A DNA stretch of 64,000 bases from Viridibacillus arvi (GTDB taxonomy: Bacteria > Bacillota > Bacilli > Bacillales_A > Planococcaceae). The stretch is from positions 872,959-936,958 of the forward strand of contig NZ_LILB01000005.1 of NCBI RefSeq assembly GCF_001274945.1, in the 5' to 3' direction. Below the pieces are notes generated by a model. It ran no database searches. It worked only from the letters and a program-made list of their open reading frames with translations, and was not told the origin of the DNA. Below are positions 9,790 to 16,447 of the stretch, in pieces; within the stretch, counting starts at the first letter, position 1; each line of letters begins with the position of its first letter. The position numbers and the translations under genes are program-made.

Positions 9790-10560
9790 ATGATTATTCA
9801 AAAGTTTGGTGGAATCGCAATGCAATCCGAAGCTTCGCGTAAACATTGCATCCTTCATATACGTAAGGCTATTCATAAATTTGAAAAGGCAGTTATCGTT
9901 GTTTCAGCTATGGGCCGCGGTGGAGATGCTTATGCCACTGATACCTTGTTAACCTTAACAAGTGCTTTTAAAAACGATTCTAAATCAAAAGACCTCGTTG
10001 CAGCATGTGGAGAAATGATTGCCGCAGCAGTCATTTCAGCTGAATTAGAACAATGTGGTATCGATAATACTTTGTTGTATGGTCAAGGGATTGGCATTGA
10101 AACATCCGATAACTTTGGTGACGCAGAAATCCATGCTGTTCACACAACAGCCATAGAAAAAGCTCTAAGCGAGACTTCTTGCGTCATCGTACCTGGTTTT
10201 CAAGGTTCCACTGCAGAGGGAGATATTACTACTTTAGGACGTGGAGGTAGTGATTTAACCGCGGCGCTACTTGGAGCTGCCTTGAAGGCACAATTTATTG
10301 AATACTATAAAGACGTTCCTGGAGTTATGACTTACAATCCTAAAGTTAATGCTAACGCGGAATTAATTTCAAAATTAACGTATCCCGAATTCCACGAATT
10401 ACTCAATGATAACCATCCAATAGTGCAAAAAAAAGCAGCGGAGACGGCAGAAAAACACCATCTCACACTGCATATTCGAAATACTTTTTCTATGGACCAA
10501 GGAACACTAATCATACCTGCTATTCATCATGGCTCATCCGATATACTATCTATACTTTGA
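9790..10560 (+). CDS. Aspartokinase-like protein lacking ACT regulatory domains (DapG-like)
   Basis: Resembles the catalytic domain of the B. subtilis aspartokinase DapG, which phosphorylates L-aspartate at the head of the DAP, dipicolinate, lysine, threonine and methionine pathways. Visible are lysine 5 in QKFGG, SAMGRGGDAYATDTLL (49-64), CGE (83-85) and GRGGSD (160-165). The protein is 256 residues against about 400 for DapG and lacks the C-terminal ACT domains that give feedback control. The signature KFGGTS is changed to KFGGIA, and the usual TDVDGVMTADP reads KDVPGVMTYNP, so activity is not certain. I chose ATG 9790 over 9733 and 9775 because it aligns with the family N-terminus. The stop overlaps the converging ylbC gene by 34 bases. 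Confidence 0.82.
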   Translation: MIIQKFGGIAMQSEASRKHCILHIRKAIHKFEKAVIVVSAMGRGGDAYATDTLLTLTSAFKNDSKSKDLVAACGEMIAAAVISAELEQCGIDNTLLYGQGIGIETSDNFGDAEIHAVHTTAIEKALSETSCVIVPGFQGSTAEGDITTLGRGGSDLTAALLGAALKAQFIEYYKDVPGVMTYNPKVNANAELISKLTYPEFHELLNDNHPIVQKKAAETAEKHHLTLHIRNTFSMDQGTLIIPAIHHGSSDILSIL

Positions 10561-11597
10561 ATAAACACCTGTGAAAAGTGTTTACCAAAAGCACCCGATC
10601 CGAGCTGATTATAATCTTCATTTAATAATGTGTCTCGGTGTTTCTCTGAATTAAGTAATCCATTAATTGCTTCGGGAGCATCTAGGTAATCCTCCGCAAT
10701 ATTTTCTGCTGCCATATCAAAATTAACAACTGCATTTTTTAATCGCTCTTTTAAAGTATCTGGCTGAACGCCCTCTTTTGAAAAATTGCCAAGCGCTAAA
10801 CTTGCAGCATGACTTTGAGCTATACTATTTAAATCAATTGCTGCGTTTAAAGCTGGCAAACCTTTTTGAGTCCGATAAACGTTCGTCAAATCAAAAAGTT
10901 GTCGCTGATTCGCTAAATCTATTTCAACTTGTAAATAAGATGAAGGTACGTTTGATGTAATCATGTCGCCGACATATGTCATATCATACGGCTGCTGTTT
11001 CACGAGTGTTTCTCCATCTATGAAGCGTACTGCCTGTAAGGTTTGATCTTTCGCGTCAAAATACATTTGAGCATATAAACCATCATACATCGTTAAAATA
11101 CGTGTTTTCATATCTTCTTCATCCAAAATAAAAGTGTAAATATTTTCGTCAATTTGCACATTGACTTCCGTATCAATAATAGTAGAACGATATATATCAT
11201 CTAATGACTGACCTATTTTAAAAGGTGTCGCTGCACCATTAACACCAGCAATATACACTTGTGTTACTTTACGTCCCTCTACACCAACCATTAAATAATC
11301 ATCATAACCCTCATCGTATACCCACCATTCATAACCATAAGCAGAAGGTTCTACTCGGCTTGGCTTGCCTTCTAATTTTTCTAATGCATTAGTAGACTTT
11401 CCTACTAATGTAGATAATCCATCTTTCGGTCTAGGTATAGCCTTATCATTCACATTTGGAACATCTTGATTAGGTATTACTTTTCCTTGTGAATTTGGAG
11501 CTGTTAATAGTTCATTTTCCTTTACGGACTGATTTGTATAGAAGAAAACAACTAATATAGCTGCTAATATAATTAATATTCGAAATAACGCTTTCAC
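10527..11597 (-). CDS. ylbC: YlbC-like exported CAP-domain protein
   Basis: A 356-residue protein with one N-terminal hydrophobic segment (ALFRILIILAAILVVFFY), so probably secreted or membrane-anchored. A CAP-associated N-terminal domain covers roughly residues 55-205 (GKPSRVEPSAYGYEWWVY is typical), followed by a CAP/SCP domain from about 220 with RQLFDLTNVYRTQKGLPAL, HAASLALGNF, AENIAE and SEKHRDTLLN. Role unknown; B. subtilis YlbC has the same layout and location near cta and ylb genes. The frame opens at a TTG (11612), but GTG 11597 has GGGGAGAGG before it and is the better start. Its 3' end overlaps the aspartokinase-like gene on the other strand. Confidence 0.88.
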   Translation of the reverse strand: MKALFRILIILAAILVVFFYTNQSVKENELLTAPNSQGKVIPNQDVPNVNDKAIPRPKDGLSTLVGKSTNALEKLEGKPSRVEPSAYGYEWWVYDEGYDDYLMVGVEGRKVTQVYIAGVNGAATPFKIGQSLDDIYRSTIIDTEVNVQIDENIYTFILDEEDMKTRILTMYDGLYAQMYFDAKDQTLQAVRFIDGETLVKQQPYDMTYVGDMITSNVPSSYLQVEIDLANQRQLFDLTNVYRTQKGLPALNAAIDLNSIAQSHAASLALGNFSKEGVQPDTLKERLKNAVVNFDMAAENIAEDYLDAPEAINGLLNSEKHRDTLLNEDYNQLGSGAFGKHFSQVFIQSIDSISDEP

Positions 11598-11743
11598 ATG
11601 GCCTCTCCCCAATTTGTTTAGTTATTTTATTATACCAATTGCCGTGATGTATTCACAATGTTGTCATTGCAACCGATGCATTTTTGCTCTATTATAAAAT
11701 GGAACGTATATATGGTACGATGAGTCAAAGGAGGACGAAATTT

Positions 11744-12109
11744 ATGTATTTCGAAAATACAGGACTTGAAAACACTTTAGCTGACATTACACTTCTTGAT
11801 GATCTTATGCGCGAACATGGTTTAATCCGTGCTACAGGCTGGGACTACGAACGCGTAACTTGGGACAGACGCTTTGATGTACGTGAAGGTACATTCTACC
11901 TACGTGTATTCGGTTTCACAAAAGACGGTGACATCGGCGCTAATGATGCAATGATTACACTATTAAAACCAGCTCTTGGTAAACACTACTTTCCACACGG
12001 TGTAGAATATGGTGAAGGTGAAGTATTCCCTGCTCATCTAGTAAAATCTTGCCAAGAAATTTTGAAATCTCTTGAAAAACAAATTAAATCATTTGAAATT
12101 CATGCTTAA
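11744..12109 (+). CDS. yugN: YugN-like family protein
   Basis: A 121-residue soluble protein with the family pattern WDYERVTWDRRFDVREGTFY followed by LRV, and then LGKHYFPHGVEYGEGEVFPA. The function of YugN is not known. The frame extends upstream to 11684, but ATG 11744 is preceded by AAAGGAGGACGAAATTT and gives the family length. It is monocistronic, followed immediately by a terminator. Confidence 0.9.
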   Translation: MYFENTGLENTLADITLLDDLMREHGLIRATGWDYERVTWDRRFDVREGTFYLRVFGFTKDGDIGANDAMITLLKPALGKHYFPHGVEYGEGEVFPAHLVKSCQEILKSLEKQIKSFEIHA

Positions 12110-12118
12110 TAGTTTTAT

Positions 12119-12148
12119 TTAAGTGCTGATATCTTTCAGCACTTTTTT
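12119..12148 (+). terminator. Terminator of the yugN-like gene
   Basis: AAGTGCTGA / TCAGCACTT hairpin with a 6-base loop followed by six T. Confidence 0.9.
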
Positions 12149-12212
12149 CATTGGATAAAAATTAGAAATTTATCCATACTATGAGCGTAAATTTAAAAGA
12201 TAGGTGATTTGA

Positions 12213-13268
12213 TTGGCTAAATCCAATTTTTTTAGTATATTAAAAAAAATCTTACTAACCATTATAGTTCTATTACTATTATACATTTTGATACCAGCAT
12301 CTATACCAATTTTACTATCTCTTGTGACCGCTCTGTTACTTGAGCCACTTATACAACTTCTACAACGAAAATGGATTAAATCCAGACGTTTTTCAGTCAT
12401 CATTGTATTCTCTCTCTTTTTAATCGTATTATCAAGTATCCTGTACTTCTCCATCACAAATGCTATCACTCAAGTCTCTCATTTATCAAAAATAGCTCCT
12501 GAACTTTTCGACCAATTAACCGCATCTTGGATGAACCTTCAAAATCGATTAGCAAAGATCACTCACGATCTACCTATTGAAGTAATTACTGAGATTCAAC
12601 TTGGTATTGACAGAGTAATTGAAAGACTTCAATCCTCATTCATCGAGTTCTTTAACTACGATAGATTAAAAATGATCGTATCTAAGCTACCGTTTTTTTT
12701 ACTCAATTTACTTGTTTATATGTTTGCTCTATTTTTATTTATGTCTGAAATGCCGAAACTCAAAAAAAAGTTTAATTCATATATTTCTCAAAATAAGGCG
12801 GAAAAGTGGAAAGTACTTTTTCAAAAACTCCATATTGTATTATTTGGTTATATTAAAGCAGAATTAATCGTTAGCTTATGTATTTTAGTTGTTACTTTTT
12901 GCGCTTTACTATTCATCGTCCCTAAATACGCCATTATAATGGCTTTAATCATCTGGTTCGTCGATTTATTACCTATTTTAGGTGCCATTGTTATTTTAGC
13001 TCCTTGGGCCATTTACGCTATGCTTACTGGTCAAATGGCAATGGGTATCAAATTGGCAGCATTAGCGATTGTCATTATAATTCTCCGCCAAATATTAGAG
13101 ACGAAGGTTATGAGTGCTCAAATCGGATTACCTCCACTTGCTACATTAATTAGTATGTATATCGGCTTACAATTATTTGGGTTCTTAGGTTTTTTTATAG
13201 GTCCATTAATTGTCATGGTATTTATAACAGCTAAGGAAGCTGGATTACTAAGTAAATTTATCAAATAA
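12213..13268 (+). CDS. AI-2E family transporter, similar to sporulation membrane protein YtvI
   Basis: A 351-residue membrane protein with about seven or eight hydrophobic segments. The C-terminal half has the AI-2E/YtvI pattern IIWFVDLLPILGAIVILAPW, ILRQILETKVMSAQIGLPPL and GPLIVMVFITA. B. subtilis YtvI is expressed in the mother cell during sporulation; other family members are putative solute exporters. The start is a TTG at 12213 with AGGTGA five bases before it. Upstream, CATACTAT (12175-12182) resembles a sigma-E -10 element, but the matching -35 (ATA at 12155) is weak and slightly too far. A terminator follows the gene. Confidence 0.82.
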   Translation: MAKSNFFSILKKILLTIIVLLLLYILIPASIPILLSLVTALLLEPLIQLLQRKWIKSRRFSVIIVFSLFLIVLSSILYFSITNAITQVSHLSKIAPELFDQLTASWMNLQNRLAKITHDLPIEVITEIQLGIDRVIERLQSSFIEFFNYDRLKMIVSKLPFFLLNLLVYMFALFLFMSEMPKLKKKFNSYISQNKAEKWKVLFQKLHIVLFGYIKAELIVSLCILVVTFCALLFIVPKYAIIMALIIWFVDLLPILGAIVILAPWAIYAMLTGQMAMGIKLAALAIVIIILRQILETKVMSAQIGLPPLATLISMYIGLQLFGFLGFFIGPLIVMVFITAKEAGLLSKFIK

Positions 13269-13311
13269 AAAAGCTGTTCCCCAAAAAATAATAAGGGAAC
13301 AGCTTTTTATC
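13265..13311. terminator. Bidirectional terminator
   Basis: AAAAAAGCTGTTCCC / GGGAACAGCTTTTT stem, between the convergent YtvI-like gene and ctaM. Confidence 0.9.
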
Positions 13312-13312
13312 T

Positions 13313-13774
13313 TTACTGACTTAAAATAGCTTTAATAACTGAGGTTGTTTCTCCACCTTTGTATAATACATAAAGTAATATATATACTGCTACGCCTGTA
13401 ATGGCTGTGAAGAACCAAATCACACTTGTAATCGGTCCAATTTTACGATGACGTACAAGGTTATTTTTGAATCCTGCTAATAATGTTACGATACCGAAAA
13501 CGGCACCTGTAGTTGCCAAGCAAATATGGAATACAAGGAAAATTGTATAATAAATTTTCAAATTATCTGGTCCACCAAATGCTGTATTACCAATAAATAC
13601 AGTACGTGATACGTAAATAATAAAGAATAACATTGCAGATATTGCAGCTGCAATCATGGTTTTCTTGTGCGCTTCAATTTTTCTTTGTTTAATTAGTGCC
13701 CAACCAATTGCTACTAAAATAGCACTTAATGCAATAAAAGTTGTACTAATTGTAGGTAAAATAGGTACATTCAT
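13313..13774 (-). CDS. ctaM: CtaM, DUF420 haem-copper oxidase maturation protein (YozB)
   Basis: A 153-residue membrane protein with four predicted helices and the DUF420 pattern QRKIEAHKKTMIAAAISAML, TRHR-like VRHRKIG and conserved histidines. In Staphylococcus aureus CtaM is needed to make an active aa3-type oxidase; the B. subtilis homolog is YozB, encoded elsewhere. Here it is downstream of ctaG, which supports a role in maturing the caa3 or aa3 oxidases of this window. The ATG at 13774 follows TTAGGAGAAAAACGC; the upstream TTG at 13792 is not a likely start. Confidence 0.88.
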   Translation of the reverse strand: MNVPILPTISTTFIALSAILVAIGWALIKQRKIEAHKKTMIAAAISAMLFFIIYVSRTVFIGNTAFGGPDNLKIYYTIFLVFHICLATTGAVFGIVTLLAGFKNNLVRHRKIGPITSVIWFFTAITGVAVYILLYVLYKGGETTSVIKAILSQ

Positions 13775-13803
13775 GCGTTTTTCTCCTAACAATCTTTTTG
13801 TTA

Positions 13804-14724
13804 TTAATTATACTGATTAGCATTTAATTGTTGTCTTTCCAATAAAGCTTTTTGCGTAATTTCTTCCGCGTTCTCTTGTTCATTACGATACCATTTAACA
13901 AATACTTTACCTAATACAGCTGCAAAGATAATTTCTTGAATAATTTTCATAATGACTCCGCCTAGCTGTTGATCGTACATAGGGTCCATATTAGTAAATA
14001 ATTCTGGCCCCGATAAAGATAGTCCTGCTAATGTTGATACAGGTACACATAATTCCATTGCTTTCATCCACAATTCACCATCTGTATATGTAGCATAGAA
14101 TGGCGTTGAAGCAAAAATAATTAACGCACAAGCAGGCGTGATAAGCACCGCATTCCCGATAATATAACCAATTTTGTGTAGATCCTTCATACGAGGTTGT
14201 CCCTCTACAGAATTAATAAGTGGCCAGTACATAAATAATGCTGATACAAACAGAAGTAATGTATACAATCCATGTATCGTTTCATTTAGTTTTATATAGT
14301 CCAAAACCATTGGAATATGATAAAAAGAGAATAATGCAACGAAAAATGCTAAAGCAAACATGGGCTTAGTCATAAAATGAAATACAGGTTTGATATAAGG
14401 TAATTCAATGACATACTTCCATAACCAATTTGGGATCCCCTGAATCAAGAAAATCGGTATTAATAAAAGTAGTAAAGCCATTTGCACCATATGCATTGTA
14501 AACATAATATGAGCCATTAAATCGACTGGCGAACCCATAACAATATATAGCAATATCATACTGATTACGAAATTGATCGCCTCACGTTTCTTCAAAGGTT
14601 CACTCACTTTGAAGTCCGTTCTCCATTTAACAGTAATAAGAAAATATAGAACAGTTAAAAACAAAATGACGCCTATTAAATAAGGGCTCCACATTGCTTG
14701 AAATCCAAATATACTTAGAGGCAT
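13804..14724 (-). CDS. ctaG: CtaG, cytochrome c oxidase assembly factor
   Basis: A 306-residue membrane protein with seven or eight helices of the caa3_CtaG family. In B. subtilis CtaG is required for an active caa3 oxidase, probably by helping insert copper into subunit I. Histidines and methionines in MAHIMFTMHMVQMALLLLLI and the later GGVIMKIIQEIIFA stretch are family features. An upstream extension to 14847 is rejected because ATG 14724 follows TAAAGGAGCGAAATACT. It is separated from ctaF by more than 750 bases that include structured repeats, unlike the tight ctaF-ctaG junction of B. subtilis, so it may have its own promoter. Confidence 0.93.
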   Translation of the reverse strand: MPLSIFGFQAMWSPYLIGVILFLTVLYFLITVKWRTDFKVSEPLKKREAINFVISMILLYIVMGSPVDLMAHIMFTMHMVQMALLLLLIPIFLIQGIPNWLWKYVIELPYIKPVFHFMTKPMFALAFFVALFSFYHIPMVLDYIKLNETIHGLYTLLLFVSALFMYWPLINSVEGQPRMKDLHKIGYIIGNAVLITPACALIIFASTPFYATYTDGELWMKAMELCVPVSTLAGLSLSGPELFTNMDPMYDQQLGGVIMKIIQEIIFAAVLGKVFVKWYRNEQENAEEITQKALLERQQLNANQYN

Positions 14725-14810
14725 AGTATTTCGCTCCTTTAGTCTCAATACCTCCATTATAAGTCCCAACCCCACGAACTTCAATGAACGAATCATGACA
14801 ATTTTTTTAT

Positions 14811-14933
14811 TAAATGCTTTGCGCGTTCGTTCAGCGGCGACAAGCACTGGAATTTTTGAATCAAAGTCATCTTTTAGACTTTGACCGAGAAAATGGAAGT
14901 GACCTCGAGCCGCTAACGCGCAAAGCTGGATAT
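14811..14933. repeat. Structured repeat unit 1 (large imperfect palindrome)
   Basis: Outer stem GCTTTGCGCGTT (14816-14827) with AACGCGCAAAGC (14915-14926), a 5-base bulge CGTTC, stem AGCGGC (14833-14838) with GCCGCT (14909-14914), a middle stem CACT[GGA]ATTTT with AAAAT[GGA]AGTG, and an inner hairpin TCAAAGTC (14861-14868) / GACTTTGA (14877-14884). The unit ends GCTGGATAT. It is non-coding, more GC-rich than its surroundings, and recurs three more times downstream. Confidence 0.85.
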
Positions 14934-14937
14934 ACCT

Positions 14938-15056
14938 AAATGCTGAAGGCGCTCGTTCAGCTACGAAACACGTTGGAGGACGGAAGCCAAAGTCGCCTTT
15001 TGACTTTGAGCGCCCGGCCGAAACGTCGCGAGTAGCTAGCGCCTGAAGCTGGATAT
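14938..15056. repeat. Structured repeat unit 2, with compensatory changes
   Basis: Same architecture as unit 1 but with different stem sequences: GGCGCT (14948-14953) with AGCGCC (15038-15043), the same CGTTC bulge, AGCTAC (14959-14964) with GTAGCT (15032-15037), ACGTT (14970-14974) with AACGT (15022-15026), and inner CAAAGTC / GACTTTG. It also ends GCTGGATAT. The stems differ from unit 1 on both sides while staying paired, which indicates selection on the fold. Confidence 0.8.
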
Positions 15057-15060
15057 CTTA

Positions 15061-15248
15061 TTAAATGCTTTGCGCGTTCGTTTTAAGGAGCGTAACCTAA
15101 GTTCGCGGCGTCCTGCTGCAACGGTTACGTGACCCACATCCTGTGGGCCCTCGACAAGTACTGGAATTTTCGAATCAAAGTCATCTTTTCAGACTTTGAC
15201 CGAGAAAATGGAAGTGACCTCGAGCCGCTAACGCACAAAGCTGGATAT
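15061..15248. repeat. Structured repeat unit 3, carrying a nested 70-base element
   Basis: Outer stem GCTTTGCGCGTT (15067-15078) with AACGCACAAAGC (15230-15241), one C.A mismatch read on the + strand. The part corresponding to CAGCGG of unit 1 is replaced by the 70-base element at 15085-15154. The inner hairpin TCAAAGTC / GACTTTGA is split by one extra base. Ends GCTGGATAT. Confidence 0.8.
15085..15154. repeat. Nested 70-base hairpin element, copy 1
   Basis: Contains CGTAACC (15091-15097) / GGTTACG (15123-15129) enclosing hairpin GCGGC-GTCCT-GCTGC (15105-15119), followed by CCCACA-TCC-TGTGGG (15133-15147). Copy 2 at 15256-15325 differs at three positions, two of which keep pairing as G-C or G.U on the + strand. 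Confidence 0.85.
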
Positions 15249-15253
15249 CTCAC

Positions 15254-15380
15254 TTAAGGAACGTAACCTAAGTTCGCGGCGTCCTGCCGTAACGGTTACG
15301 TGACCCACATCCTGTGGGCCCTCGATCGGCACTGGAACTTTCGAAAGCATCTTTCCAGACTTTGATCGAGAAAAAACGAT
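15254..15380. repeat. Structured repeat unit 4 (partial, begins at the nested element)
   Basis: Lacks the left outer stem; starts with the 70-base element, then CACTGGAACTTTCGAAAGCA and a degraded inner hairpin (CAGACTTTGATCGAGAAAA). It looks like a truncated and diverged copy. Confidence 0.7.
15256..15325. repeat. Nested 70-base hairpin element, copy 2
   Basis: Same order of hairpins as copy 1: CGTAACC / GGTTACG enclosing GCGGC-GTCCT-GCCGT (15276-15290), then CCCACA-TCC-TGTGGG. Three differences from copy 1 over 70 bases. Confidence 0.85.
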
Positions 15381-15440
15381 GTGAAACTTTATACTTAATG
15401 CTTGATTACATCTTCCAGCCTTAAACACTATCTAGCAAAA

Positions 15441-15481
15441 AAGCAAAAAACCGAGCCTGTAATAGACTCGGTCTTTTTGCT
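15441..15481 (-). terminator. Terminator of the ctaCDEF operon
   Basis: On the minus strand GACCGAG / CTCGGTT hairpin followed by a T-rich tail. It lies just after ctaF and separates the operon from the repeats and ctaG. Confidence 0.85.
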
Positions 15482-15488
15482 CTGGTTC

Positions 15489-15821
15489 TTACCACCAAAT
15501 GATTGTTACAAATGCAAGAATCATTGTAAAAGCGATGAATGCAGCAGAGTACATGAAGAATTGTGCCATTCCATGACCCTTTTCGCTCCAGTGCATAAAG
15601 TAATACAATTGTAGTGCTACTTGTACAGCCGCAAATAATAAAATAAGTGGTGCAACTAAGTAAGCAGACATTCCTGCTTGAACTGCAGCAAATGCGATGA
15701 ATGTTAAGAAGATCATAATCGCAAATACTGTTACTTGATTACGCATACCTTGGTTTGCGCGTTTACGAGCATATTCATACTCGTGTTTACTTCTTGTACG
15801 TGCTTCAACGTCATGTGACAT
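15489..15821 (-). CDS. ctaF: Cytochrome caa3 oxidase subunit IV
   Basis: Small 110-residue membrane subunit with three helices, including the COX4 pattern LQLYYFMHWSEKGHG. It stabilises the oxidase core in the cytoplasmic membrane. The start ATG (15821) overlaps the ctaE stop as TAATG; the frame extends further upstream but that part lies inside ctaE. Last gene of the ctaCDEF operon, followed by a terminator. Confidence 0.93.
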   Translation of the reverse strand: MSHDVEARTRSKHEYEYARKRANQGMRNQVTVFAIMIFLTFIAFAAVQAGMSAYLVAPLILLFAAVQVALQLYYFMHWSEKGHGMAQFFMYSAAFIAFTMILAFVTIIWW

Positions 15822-16447
15822 TAGCCCAACACTCCCATCAAGTAAACTACAGTGAAGATGAATACCCAAACTACGTCGATAAAGTGCCAGTATAATGAAG
15901 CTAAGTAGTACTTAGGAGCATTATAAAGGTTTAAGCCACGTTTAGAGTTACGCAGCATTAACAGGATAAACCAAGCTAAACCTATAATTACGTGCAATCC
16001 GTGAGTACCTACTAAAGTGTAGAATGAAGAACCGAATGCACTTTGAGTAAATGTAAAGCCAAGGTGTACATAGTGATAGAACTCATAAATTTCAAGACCA
16101 AGGAATCCTAAACCTAATAAAACAGTAACGATTAACCAAGCTTGCATTGCTTTGAAATTATAGTTTTTCATATGATACATAGCATAAACACTTGTTAATG
16201 AAGAAGTTAAAAGTAACATCGTCATAATGAAAGCAAGTGGTAACTCAAAAAGACTTTGAGTTGAGAATTCCATTCCAGCTGGCCCTTTATTTTTTAGTGC
16301 TAAGAAAGTCGCAAATAAAGTAGCGAATAAAACTGTTTCACCACCAAGGAAAATCCAAAAACCAAGTGTTTTGTTTTTCCCTTCAAGTGTAGAGTTCTCG
16401 GGATGTGCTGGCCAAGATTGTGGGGTAAATTTCTTATTTAAATCCAT
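15821..16447 (-). CDS. ctaE: Cytochrome caa3 oxidase subunit III
   Basis: A 208-residue membrane protein with the subunit III features FWIFLGGETVLFATLFATF near the N-terminus, TLVGTHGLHVIIGL in the middle and YWHFIDVVWVFIFTVVYL at the C-terminus. It supports the oxygen-reducing core formed by CtaD. Both ends overlap neighbours by the TAATG arrangement (ctaD-ctaE and ctaE-ctaF), pointing to translational coupling and equal stoichiometry. Confidence 0.96.
   Translation of the reverse strand: MDLNKKFTPQSWPAHPENSTLEGKNKTLGFWIFLGGETVLFATLFATFLALKNKGPAGMEFSTQSLFELPLAFIMTMLLLTSSLTSVYAMYHMKNYNFKAMQAWLIVTVLLGLGFLGLEIYEFYHYVHLGFTFTQSAFGSSFYTLVGTHGLHVIIGLAWFILLMLRNSKRGLNLYNAPKYYLASLYWHFIDVVWVFIFTVVYLMGVLG

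Noticed and set aside
12175-12182. Sigma-E promoter for the YtvI-like gene
   Set aside because: The -10 element is good but the -35 part is poor and about one base too far, so it is mentioned with the gene but not listed as a promoter.
14811-15380. CRISPR array
   Set aside because: The repeats are long, unequal, palindromic and have no uniform spacers; no cas genes are near.
15228-15428. 66-codon frame in the repeat region
   Set aside because: It runs through the structured repeats with no ribosome-binding site and simply reflects their higher GC content.
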